From Clostridia bacterium (GTDB taxonomy: Bacteria > Bacillota_A > Clostridia > UMGS1883 > HGM11501), in the NCBI GenBank assembly GCA_017536285.1, contig JAFXHP010000058.1, positions 1-7,852 on the forward strand: a stretch of 7,852 bases of DNA, read 5' to 3'. The notes beneath the pieces were generated by a model. That model was not told the origin of the DNA. It did no database searches and saw nothing but the letters and a program-made list of their open reading frames with translations. Positions 1 to 6,040 of this stretch are shown piece by piece. Both the position numbers and the translations under genes were made by a program. How positions within the stretch are numbered: the stretch's first letter is position 1; each line of letters begins with the position of its first letter.

Positions 1-43
1 AATTTAGTCAAGTATAAATGAGTAATTTATACTTGACTAAATT
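1..43. repeat. Perfect 19-bp inverted repeat with 5-base loop
   Basis: Arms at 1-19 (AATTTAGTCAAGTATAAAT) and 25-43 are exact reverse complements around the loop GAGTA. The repeat lies downstream of the SASP stop codon and at the window edge, so its full extent on the left is unknown. A TTTT run follows the right arm on the plus strand (41-44). It could be an AT-rich bidirectional terminator, an operator, or one end of a small repeated element. The stem has few G-C pairs, which makes it an atypical intrinsic terminator. The symmetry is certain but the function is not. Confidence 0.6.
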
Positions 44-74
44 TTGTAATATTAAAAATCTATCCGCACAGGCT

Positions 75-329
75 CTACACCACAATCCTGAAATCATATA
101 TAACCCTTGTTTCATAGCCCTTGACTGTACGGCATTTGCGGGAGAATTCCATTGTTCGTACGGGACATATGTCATTAACCATCTGTCCGCCTACGCTGCC
201 GTTTTCCTTAGCGGTAAGATCGCCGTTGTAACCGTTCTTAAGGTTTACGCCAACCTCAGAAGCACATTCCATCTTGAACTTATCAAGAGCAGCCTTTGCT
301 TCAGGTACAAGCTTCTTATTTCTTGTCAT
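75..329 (-). CDS. Alpha/beta-type small acid-soluble spore protein (SASP) with aberrant C-terminus
   Basis: This 84-residue protein belongs to the family that coats and protects DNA in the dormant spore core and is degraded by the GPR protease at germination. Residues 1-51 match the family closely: the N-terminal KLVPEAKAALDKFKME, a GPR-type cleavage context ECASE (residues 21-25), VGVNLKNGYNGDLT (26-39) and GSVGGQMV (44-51). Family members normally finish the second DNA-contacting helix with a segment like MVKKMIxxxE and stop at about 60-75 residues. Here the sequence departs after V51 into 33 unrelated residues containing two Cys and several Arg. The ATG at 327-329 is chosen because AGGAGGTG lies 6 bases upstream; an in-frame ATG at 392 would add 21 residues unlike the family and has no such site. 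The gene is the last in the minus-strand direction, 70 bases after the radical SAM gene. The family assignment is firm. Whether the tail is native, a frameshift relic or a sequencing artefact is open. Confidence 0.88.
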   Translation of the reverse strand: MTRNKKLVPEAKAALDKFKMECASEVGVNLKNGYNGDLTAKENGSVGGQMVNDICPVRTMEFSRKCRTVKGYETRVIYDFRIVV

Positions 330-335
330 GTTTTT

Positions 336-343
336 CACCTCCT
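336..343 (-). promoter_or_regulatory. Strong ribosome binding site of the SASP gene
   Basis: The minus strand reads AGGAGGTG followed by six bases and ATG. It is nearly a full anti-Shine-Dalgarno complement, as expected for very abundant SASPs, and it fixes the start at 329 rather than 392. Confidence 0.85.
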
Positions 344-360
344 GCTTCGTTGTACAGTAA

Positions 361-391
361 TAATTTGTGCGAAAGGAGGCTTTTTTAATCA
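361..391 (-). promoter_or_regulatory. Candidate sigma-G-type promoter for the SASP gene
   Basis: On the minus strand TGATTA (386-391) is followed after 18 bases by CAAATTA (361-367). Against the known sigma-G consensus (TGMATA, 17-18 bases, CATACTA) this matches 5 of 6 and 5 of 7 positions. Transcription would start near 353, leaving a leader of about 24 bases with the strong ribosome binding site. SASP genes are classically sigma-G dependent, which favours the call, but the DNA is AT-rich and chance matches are common. Confidence 0.33.
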
Positions 392-399
392 TGTAAAAT

Positions 400-2001
400 T
401 TAGCAATTTATTTTATCAGTTATATCGTAAACAAGGCTTTTTTCTCTGTCTGATACGAAGATGCCTTCTTTGAAGGCATAAAACTTAAGCTTCTTAAAAG
501 CCGCACCCGGATGAAGGTGTGAAAGATAGGGGAAGTAGCATTCGCAATTTTCCGAAAGGAACGAAATGCACTTTTCCGAAAACTTATCAATATATATATT
601 ATCAAATCCAAAAGGCACTTTCTTTTCTCCCGATAGCATAAAGTCCATAATGAGCGGTTTTTTAAGATGCGGAAAATTATAAAGAAGCACTGAAAATACT
701 TTTGACAGGCTCATTCCTTCCTCTATTATACCACCCAATGTTTTATACATTTCAAAGAAAGAATTGTAATTTTTTTCAAGGGACGAAACGGTGTTTTTGA
801 AAGCTCCGCTGTTATAAATTCTGTCAAGGGCACGGTGTGCTTTTTTTATTTCAGATAAGTCAAACGCTGTCATTGCATCCGTTTTTACTACCTCATATGG
901 CGGTACGCTTTCATAAACAATACCGTAATTTTCGGCAATTTCTTCCATAACAGTTCCTTTAAGCACCTTTAAAAAGCCAACGTCCATCCTTTTTGCCTTA
1001 AGGGCATAAACACCGTTAAAGGTTTTTATAAAGCTTTCCATATCTTCCACGGGAAGTCCTGCAATAATATCTGTGTGAACATTTACATTCCCGTAAGATA
1101 TTATTTTTTTAAGATTGGAAAGTGCTTTTTCATTATTACATATTCTTCCTATGGCCGATAATGTTTCTTCGTTCAATGACTGAATTCCTGCTTCGAACTG
1201 GAATTTTCCTTTTTTTGCATTTTTTATAATATCAAGCATTTCTTCATTAAAGAGGTCAGGTGCAACCTCCAGATGAAAGCAAGTATCGCCCGTTTCCTCC
1301 GATAAAAATCGAAGCATTCTTTCACTTCTTTTACCGTAGGCATTAAAGCTTCTGTCCACAAGCTTTATTAAAGGAAGATTAAACGATGCCATGTGAGAAA
1401 GCTCTGCCTTTACTTTTTCTTCATCATAAAGGCATACATCTTCCTTTCCCGATACACAGTATGCACACTTATTAAAGCAGCCTCTGGAACTTTCATAATA
1501 AAAGATCTTTCCTGCATTAACTGAAATGTCAGCTTCATCGTATGAAAAAGGCACGTCTTTCAATACAGGGGCTATTCCGCTTCCACCGGTTTTATCATAT
1601 ATTCCGGGAAGAGTTGGCTTTTCGCCCTTTTCAAGCACAGCAATAAGATGTTCTAAGGCAAGTTCACCCTCACCCTTTATCACATAATCAATATAAGGGA
1701 AACTTTGTATAAGTCCCTCTGCGTCTCCTCCTGCTTCGGGTCCGCCAAAAACAATTGCTGCTCCGGTTGCCTTTTTAAGTCTTTCAGATATTGCTTTTAT
1801 ACATTCAATATTCCATATGTAAGTGGAAAAGCAATAAACTTCCGCTTTTTCCGTTAAAAGTTCATTATATATAAAATCCCTTGGAGAATTCACGTTAAAT
1901 TCCCTGACTTTGACCTTATCTCCAATATATTTCGAAAGCTTTAACACCGCAAGATTTTTATGGATATACGCCGAATTTACGGCACAAAGCACTGTTTTCA
2001 T
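400..2001 (-). CDS. B12-binding-domain radical SAM protein (DUF4080 type)
   Basis: This 533-residue cytoplasmic protein is of unknown substrate. Residues 1-130 resemble the Rossmann-like cobalamin-binding domain found in many radical SAM enzymes, with FGGPEAGG at 85-92 and KGEGE at 109-113. No DxHxxG cobalt-ligand motif is visible, so cobalamin binding is uncertain. The radical SAM core follows, with the 4Fe-4S motif CFNKCAYC giving Cys175, Cys179 and Cys182 (CX3CX2C), then FEAGIQSLNEETL (269-281) and DIIAGLPVED (311-320), typical of the TIM-barrel core of elongator-like radical SAM proteins. The C-terminal part, about 375-510, resembles the DUF4080 domain that often follows this core. AAAGGTG lies shortly upstream of the ATG. 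The gene is third in a tight operon, 15 bases after the YtxC-family gene, and I see no clear terminator after it. Superfamily membership is certain; the reaction is unknown. Confidence 0.9.
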   Translation of the reverse strand: MKTVLCAVNSAYIHKNLAVLKLSKYIGDKVKVREFNVNSPRDFIYNELLTEKAEVYCFSTYIWNIECIKAISERLKKATGAAIVFGGPEAGGDAEGLIQSFPYIDYVIKGEGELALEHLIAVLEKGEKPTLPGIYDKTGGSGIAPVLKDVPFSYDEADISVNAGKIFYYESSRGCFNKCAYCVSGKEDVCLYDEEKVKAELSHMASFNLPLIKLVDRSFNAYGKRSERMLRFLSEETGDTCFHLEVAPDLFNEEMLDIIKNAKKGKFQFEAGIQSLNEETLSAIGRICNNEKALSNLKKIISYGNVNVHTDIIAGLPVEDMESFIKTFNGVYALKAKRMDVGFLKVLKGTVMEEIAENYGIVYESVPPYEVVKTDAMTAFDLSEIKKAHRALDRIYNSGAFKNTVSSLEKNYNSFFEMYKTLGGIIEEGMSLSKVFSVLLYNFPHLKKPLIMDFMLSGEKKVPFGFDNIYIDKFSEKCISFLSENCECYFPYLSHLHPGAAFKKLKFYAFKEGIFVSDREKSLVYDITDKINC

Positions 2002-2016
2002 AACTTCACCTTTTCC

Positions 2017-2697
2017 TTAGTTTATATAAATTACGTTAGGACTGAAAACTTCCTCTATCGCCGAAAGCATCTCCGCATCCGGCGGATAATGGATATATAT
2101 TCTTTCAGGGGCAAGAATTAAAAGCCTTTCAAACATTCTGTCAGGCTTTACTAAATAAAGTCCCTTTTCTGCCGTTATTTCTTTTCCGTTTTCGTCAAAA
2201 ATGAAGCATCCGTAGATATGTGCTTCTTTGACAAGAGATCTTGTTTCTCTTACAGACTCCCTTAAAAGACCTGTCAATTCCTTATATTCCCGCTCTAAAA
2301 AAACTTCCTCTGCCGCCTTATACACCGCCCCGTATAAAAGACGGATGTATTTTTCCGTACGGAAAGTTAAAAAGCCTTCAAAGTTCAGTTCTTCAGTTTC
2401 ATTTGCACATTCTGCCAGGCTTTCCATAATTGCCTTTCTTCTTTCGATAAGAGAGAAATCCTTATCCTCTGCCATTATCGAAAAAGCACGCTTTGCAATT
2501 TTTCCTGAAATTCCTGCCTCATTTCCGGCCACAAACTCCGCTATATCATATACAGCTGAAGGCTCCTCCGATAAAATAAGATAATCCGAAAGTACAAAAA
2601 TGGCTTCACTCTTGTTTCTTACTGTTCCGTCGCTTTTTATTATATCCTTTAATACACTTTTTGCACCTTTTGGAAGATTGATTATTTTAAGTGCCAA
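2017..2697 (-). CDS. ytxC: YtxC-family sporulation protein
   Basis: This 226-residue protein probably belongs to the YtxC family, which is restricted to spore formers and whose biochemical role is not known. The most recognisable part is the central acidic/aromatic helical stretch at about 104-162, with NFEGFLTFRTEKYI (105-118), then FLEREYKELTGLL (133-145) and a VKEAHIY ending (156-162). The C-terminal quarter is strand-rich and ends SPNVIYIN. No signal peptide or membrane segment is evident. The start is TTG, preceded at a suitable distance by GAAAGGAAG; no better in-frame ATG lies nearby. The protein is somewhat shorter than the members I recall (about 280-300 residues), mainly at the N-terminus. 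It sits between a DUF6873-like gene (21-base gap) and the radical SAM gene (15-base gap), so co-transcription is likely. The assignment rests on recalled family pattern rather than a search. Confidence 0.7.
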   Translation of the reverse strand: MALKIINLPKGAKSVLKDIIKSDGTVRNKSEAIFVLSDYLILSEEPSAVYDIAEFVAGNEAGISGKIAKRAFSIMAEDKDFSLIERRKAIMESLAECANETEELNFEGFLTFRTEKYIRLLYGAVYKAAEEVFLEREYKELTGLLRESVRETRSLVKEAHIYGCFIFDENGKEITAEKGLYLVKPDRMFERLLILAPERIYIHYPPDAEMLSAIEEVFSPNVIYIN

Positions 2698-2718
2698 GAA
2701 AAACTTCCTTTCTTAAGC

Positions 2719-3417
2719 CTACATGATGGCTATTACTGATCCCACATCTGAAATTTTTCCTTCTCTTTCAATTGCCGTTACAGAGTATTTTTCTAAAAAA
2801 GTGTAAATTTTATCCGCATCTTCAAGAGTTTTTATATTTCCGTTAACAAAAAGCTTATCCTTTCCTATCATGCCGGTACTTCCGCCAAAAAATCCGTATT
2901 CATATGGCGGAAGGGATATATTTCCCTTTTTTATTAAAAGAACATCCACATAATCAGACAGTTTCCTATAAATCCCCTCATCTTCGGTGATTACCGCGTT
3001 TTCCCTTATAGGGCATATATTACATTTAGCATATCCCTGAGAGACATTTACAAATGTGAATTCTTCCTTTAAAATTGAAAGAAGATGCGGATCCGTAACT
3101 TTTTCGTTTGCCACGGCAAACTTTCCGAAAACCGCCGCACAGTATGCCGCATCATGCGGATAAGGACTTTTGACTTCAGTTATTCCTTCAATGATTTCGG
3201 CATTTGGTATCTTCTTTTTATAATATTCACCCGTCCCCAAAGCTGTTACAAATCTTTTTCCGCCAAGATGACAGATCGTAAGATCTGAATGTTTTCTTAT
3301 AGCCTCTTCAAGCAAAGGAGAAAAAAAGGGTTTTACGGCATTTTCAATATCTGCCGAAGTTATGTAAATGTTAGCATCTGCGTCCGGCAGAAGCGGTTTT
3401 TCAAAAAACACAGTCAC
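2719..3417 (-). CDS. DUF6873-like protein of probable pentein (GME) fold
   Basis: This 232-residue protein has no signal peptide or membrane helix. Visible blocks are SPYPHDAAYCAAVFGK (84-99), NVSQGYAKCNICPIREN (124-140) followed by AVITEDEGI, GFFGGSTGMIGKDKLFVNGN (175-194), and the terminal SDVGSVIAIM. Repeated short units of strand plus acidic turn are what one expects of the pentein fold of guanidine-modifying enzymes, and the pattern resembles the Clostridia family DUF6873. The four cysteines are at 49, 93, 132 and 135, and none lies near the C-terminus, where pentein enzymes usually carry the nucleophile, so it may not be an enzyme of that class. The start is GTG at 3415-3417, placed 7 bases after AAGGGG; a second GTG two codons later is an alternative. 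It is the first gene of the operon with the YtxC-family and radical SAM genes and is divergent from sleL. The coding call is certain; family assignment is from memory. Confidence 0.68.
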   Translation of the reverse strand: MTVFFEKPLLPDADANIYITSADIENAVKPFFSPLLEEAIRKHSDLTICHLGGKRFVTALGTGEYYKKKIPNAEIIEGITEVKSPYPHDAAYCAAVFGKFAVANEKVTDPHLLSILKEEFTFVNVSQGYAKCNICPIRENAVITEDEGIYRKLSDYVDVLLIKKGNISLPPYEYGFFGGSTGMIGKDKLFVNGNIKTLEDADKIYTFLEKYSVTAIEREGKISDVGSVIAIM

Positions 3418-3433
3418 TTAAATTCCCCTTTCT

Positions 3434-3441
3434 CATAAAAT
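3434..3441 (+). promoter_or_regulatory. Possible sigma-E-type -10 element for sleL
   Basis: CATAAAAT on the plus strand fits the sigma-E -10 (CATACANT) at 7 of 8 positions and would start a transcript about 43 bases before the sleL TTG. No good -35 lies 14-15 bases upstream, so the call is weak. B. subtilis yaaH is a sigma-E gene, which is the only other support. Confidence 0.22.
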
Positions 3442-3447
3442 GGTTTT

Positions 3448-3477
3448 ATACTATGACTCTAAGCTAATTTTATATAA
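3448..3477 (-). promoter_or_regulatory. Candidate sigma-E-like promoter for the DUF6873/ytxC/radical SAM operon
   Basis: On the minus strand TTATATA (3471-3477) is separated by 15 bases from CATAGTAT (3448-3455). The mother-cell sigma-E consensus (KMATATT, 14-15 bases, CATACANT) is matched at 5 of 7 and about 6 of 8 positions. The -10 region also fits the sigma-K pattern CATAnnnTA, but no AC lies at the right distance for its -35. Transcription would start near 3441, about 24 bases before the GTG start. A sporulation sigma factor fits the gene content; the match is suggestive only. Confidence 0.35.
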
Positions 3478-3481
3478 AGGA
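3476..3481 (+). promoter_or_regulatory. Ribosome binding site that decides the sleL start
   Basis: AAAGGA followed by nine bases and TTG at 3491. The upstream in-frame ATG at 3440 has only CCCCTTTCTC before it and no purine-rich site. The TTG therefore is the better start, and it places the first LysM domain at the very N-terminus, as in SleL/YaaH proteins. Confidence 0.7.
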
Positions 3482-3490
3482 TGTGTCAGC

Positions 3491-4762
3491 TTGATTATTC
3501 ACACTGTATCCCGGGGCGAAAGCCTTTACTCAATCGCCAATACATACGGTATAAACTATCTTTTTTTAGCAGAGCAAAACGGCATTATGCCGCCTTATAT
3601 GATTACCGAAGGACAAAGCCTTATAATATTGACTCCGGAAAAAGAGTATACCGTAAGGGAAGGTGACAGTTTATATTCGGTCAGCCGCTCATTCGGCATC
3701 ACGGAAAAGGAGCTACTCAGAAACAATCCTTCCTTAATCGGTTCAGAATATCTTCCGGTGGGAAAAAATCTCGTAATATCCTTTACTGATAAAAAAAGAG
3801 GCCGCCTTTCCGTAAACGGATATGCCTATCCTTCCATTTCGAAAGACACATTAAATTATGCACTTGCATATCTTACCTATTTAACGCCATTTACCTATGA
3901 AGCAACAGGCGACGGCAGTTTAATTTCAATTGATGACTCCGATTTGATAGCTTCTGCCGAAAGTGCCAAAGTCAAAACTCTGCTTTCCGTTTCCACCTTA
4001 TCTCCGTCTGGTGGTTTTTCCTCGGAAGCTTCCGATGCCATATTAAACAGCATCAGTTCAAAAAATGCTCTTTTGAAAGAAATTTCTGCCACGGCAGCAA
4101 ACCTCTCCTATGACGGAGTGGACATGGACTTTGAATATATATACGGCAGAAACGCATCGGCATATGCAAATCTTTTAGGAGAGCTTTCAGGCATTTTCAA
4201 TCCTGATAAAATAACCGTCGTTGCTGTCGCCCCGAAAACAAGAGCCGATCAGGCGGGAGTTTTATACGAAGGACATGACTATCGCTTACTCGGCTATAAT
4301 GCCAACAAGGTATTTTTAATGACCTATGAATGGGGATATACCTACGGTCCGCCTTTAGCTGTTGCACCCATAAATCGTGTCAGAGAGGTGGTTAACTACG
4401 CCCTTTCAGAAATTCCGCAAAACAAAATATGGATGGGAGTTCCCAACTACGGCTACGACTGGACTCTTCCCTATGTGTCAGGCGAAAGCCGTGCAAGAGC
4501 AATATCAAACGTTGCCGCAATAAATATTGCCAGACGCTACGGCGTTCCCATACGTTTCAACGAAACTTCCGCATCCCCATATTTTAATTATACAGATTCT
4601 TCAGGCAGAAACCATGAAGTTTGGTTTGAAGACGCAAGAAGCATACTTGCAAAGCTTGACCTTGTATCGGAAAAAGGACTTTCAGGAATAGGAATATGGA
4701 ACCTGATGAATTCCTTCCCTACCCTTTTCACAATTATAAACGCTCTTTATGATATAGAATGA
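3491..4762 (+). CDS. sleL: Spore cortex-lytic N-acetylglucosaminidase, LysM-LysM-GH18 (SleL/YaaH type)
   Basis: This 423-residue protein probably hydrolyses muramic-lactam-containing cortex fragments during germination. Two LysM peptidoglycan-binding domains come first: residues 2-47 beginning IIHTVSRGESLYSIA, and 52-97 beginning EYTVREGDSLYSVS. A glycoside hydrolase family 18 domain follows (about 104-423). Its catalytic motif DGVDMDFE at 208-215 is the intact DxxDxDxE with Glu215 as the acid/base. Other GH18 blocks present are LMTYEW (276-281), YGYDW (320-324), VWFEDARS (377-384) and GIGIWNL (399-405). There is no signal peptide, as in known SleL/YaaH proteins, which reach the spore coat/cortex from the mother cell. 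A TTG start is chosen; an ATG 17 codons upstream would add residues before LysM and lacks a ribosome binding site. The gene is divergent from the YtxC-family operon and its stop directly abuts that of convergent folC. Length fits the family (about 430). Confidence 0.9.
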   Translation: MIIHTVSRGESLYSIANTYGINYLFLAEQNGIMPPYMITEGQSLIILTPEKEYTVREGDSLYSVSRSFGITEKELLRNNPSLIGSEYLPVGKNLVISFTDKKRGRLSVNGYAYPSISKDTLNYALAYLTYLTPFTYEATGDGSLISIDDSDLIASAESAKVKTLLSVSTLSPSGGFSSEASDAILNSISSKNALLKEISATAANLSYDGVDMDFEYIYGRNASAYANLLGELSGIFNPDKITVVAVAPKTRADQAGVLYEGHDYRLLGYNANKVFLMTYEWGYTYGPPLAVAPINRVREVVNYALSEIPQNKIWMGVPNYGYDWTLPYVSGESRARAISNVAAINIARRYGVPIRFNETSASPYFNYTDSSGRNHEVWFEDARSILAKLDLVSEKGLSGIGIWNLMNSFPTLFTIINALYDIE

Positions 4763-5989
4763 TTATAAAAGTTTCTTAAATTCCCCTGCCATGTAAAGGG
4801 AGCCTGCAATTACAAAGGCTTCCTTTTCGTTTATTTCTGAAACTGCCTCCGATAGCGGCATGGACGTTACATCATTGCAGTATTTTTTCAAAACTTCGGC
4901 AAGTTCCTCCTTCGGGAGTGCACGGCTTCCCGGCACGTCAACGGTTATTATTCTGTCAAATTCGCTTCCTATTAAAGATGCACACTCTTCATAATCTTTG
5001 TCACGAAGCATTCCGATGATAAGATTTCTTTTATAGCCTTTAAGGAATTTTCTCACATTTTCCTTAAGATGCCCCATTGCAGAAGGGTTATGTGCTCCGT
5101 CAAGTATTACAGGAGGATTTTCCCTTATCACTTCCATTCTGGCAGGATGAGTTACATTTTTAAGACCATTTCTTATATCCTCATCAAAAAGCCCTATCAC
5201 CTTTGCAACAGCTATCGCAATTGAAGCATTCTCAAGCTGATGGATTCCGGTAAGTGACAAAAAGAGGTTTTCCATATTCGCATAGTCAAAGGTAAGTCCC
5301 GATAAGGTTTCATTCTTAAGCTGAGGTTTTTTTGCAACGATTAAATTTTCCGCTGTTTTTTCTATGACGGAAAGTGCTTCCGGATGCTGATAAGCACTTG
5401 TAACGGTTACGGCACCTTTTTTTATTATTCCGCATTTTTCTCCTGCAATTTCAGAAATTGTGCCTCCTAATCTATCCGTATGGTCCAGACTTATGGAAGT
5501 AATTACCGTAACAAGAGGATTTTCAATGATATTGGTGGCATCCAGCCTTCCGCCCATTCCAACCTCAAGCACCACAATGTCAGCCTTTTTCATTTTATAA
5601 TATAAAAAGGCAATGGCTGTTACTATTTCAAATTCGGTTGGATGCGACATGCCTCCCTCTTCCATTTTTCTGCAGGCTTCTTTTACCTTTTCGGTGCAAA
5701 ATGCAAGGTCTCCATCTGAAATTTCTTCTCCGTTAAGCCTTATTCTTTCATTGAAATTCACAAGTGCCGGCGATGTATAAAGCCCCGTATTATATCCTGC
5801 ACTTATAAGCATTTCTGAAAGCATGGAGCATACCGAGCCCTTGCCGTTTGTGCCTGCAACATGGATGAATTTCATTCCCTTTTGCGGATTACCAAGGTAT
5901 TTCATAAGATTTTTTATAGAAGAAAGCCCTAAAACAGAGCCGAATTTAAGTGTGCCGTGAATGAAAGAAAGTGCCTCGTTTTTATCCAT
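4763..5989 (-). CDS. folC: Bifunctional folylpolyglutamate synthase/dihydrofolate synthase
   Basis: This 408-residue cytosolic Mur-ligase-type enzyme couples ATP hydrolysis to adding glutamate to dihydropteroate or to folates. The P-loop HVAGTNGKGS occupies 43-52. It is followed by LYTSPALVNFNERI (70-83), the Mg/ATP-binding LEVGMGGRLDATN (141-153), SLDHTDRLGGT (167-177) with IAGEKCGIIK, the C-terminal-domain DGAHNP (297-302) and the late GSLYMAGEF (396-404). Length is normal for the family (about 420-440) and all key motifs are present. The ATG at 5987-5989 is preceded by GAAAGGA with a 9-base gap. A TTG at 6005-6007 is also in frame but overlaps the T-run of the upstream terminator and has no binding site. 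The gene follows valS, the usual Firmicute order, but a strong terminator separates the two. Whether it makes dihydrofolate as well as polyglutamates cannot be read from sequence. Confidence 0.95.
   Translation of the reverse strand: MDKNEALSFIHGTLKFGSVLGLSSIKNLMKYLGNPQKGMKFIHVAGTNGKGSVCSMLSEMLISAGYNTGLYTSPALVNFNERIRLNGEEISDGDLAFCTEKVKEACRKMEEGGMSHPTEFEIVTAIAFLYYKMKKADIVVLEVGMGGRLDATNIIENPLVTVITSISLDHTDRLGGTISEIAGEKCGIIKKGAVTVTSAYQHPEALSVIEKTAENLIVAKKPQLKNETLSGLTFDYANMENLFLSLTGIHQLENASIAIAVAKVIGLFDEDIRNGLKNVTHPARMEVIRENPPVILDGAHNPSAMGHLKENVRKFLKGYKRNLIIGMLRDKDYEECASLIGSEFDRIITVDVPGSRALPKEELAEVLKKYCNDVTSMPLSEAVSEINEKEAFVIAGSLYMAGEFKKLL
4795..4827 (+). terminator. Candidate sleL terminator inside the folC 3' end
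   Basis: AAAGGGAGCCT (4795-4805) pairs with AGGCTTCCTTT (4816-4826) over 11 bp including one G-U, with a 10-base loop. The T-rich CCTTTTCGTTTATTT follows. It lies 33 bases past the sleL stop and overlaps folC codons for the conserved GSLYMAGEF segment. No intergenic space exists for a conventional terminator, so this is the best candidate. The U-run is interrupted, hence moderate confidence. Confidence 0.42.
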
Positions 5990-5998
5990 AATTACAAA

Positions 5999-6005
5999 TC
6001 CTTTC
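5999..6005 (-). promoter_or_regulatory. Ribosome binding site that decides the folC start
   Basis: The minus strand reads GAAAGGA, then nine bases, then ATG at 5989. It starts directly after the terminator's T-run, so terminator and translation signal are packed together. Confidence 0.7.
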
Positions 6006-6039
6006 AAAAATCGGGCTTTCTTGTGAAAGCCCGATTTTT
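6006..6039 (-). terminator. Strong intrinsic terminator after valS (structurally bidirectional)
   Basis: AAAAATCGGGCTTTC (6006-6020) and GAAAGCCCGATTTTT (6025-6039) form a perfect 15-bp inverted repeat with a 4-base loop. On the minus strand it begins one base after the valS stop codon and ends in GATTTTTG. The A/T flanks also give a T-run on the plus strand, so it could stop transcription either way. It is the only sizeable element in the 51-base valS-folC gap. Confidence 0.88.
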
Positions 6040-6040
6040 A

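Noticed and set aside
330..392. Longer SASP from the ATG at 392
   Set aside because: The additional 21 residues are unlike SASPs and the AGGAGGTG site points to the ATG at 329.
330..399. Terminator between the radical SAM and SASP genes
   Set aside because: No stem of useful length is visible; the run of six T at 381-386 on the plus strand is not preceded by a hairpin.
18..473. Plus-strand ORF of 151 codons
   Set aside because: It is antisense to the SASP gene and the radical SAM 3' end, starts inside the inverted repeat, has no ribosome binding site and resembles no known protein.
2228..2584. Plus-strand ORFs opposite the YtxC-family gene
   Set aside because: Antisense shadows rich in Ser/Lys with no family features; the minus-strand frame is clearly the gene.
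5990..6007. folC start at TTG 6005-6007
   Set aside because: It lies in the terminator T-run without a ribosome binding site; the ATG at 5989 has GAAAGGA at good spacing.
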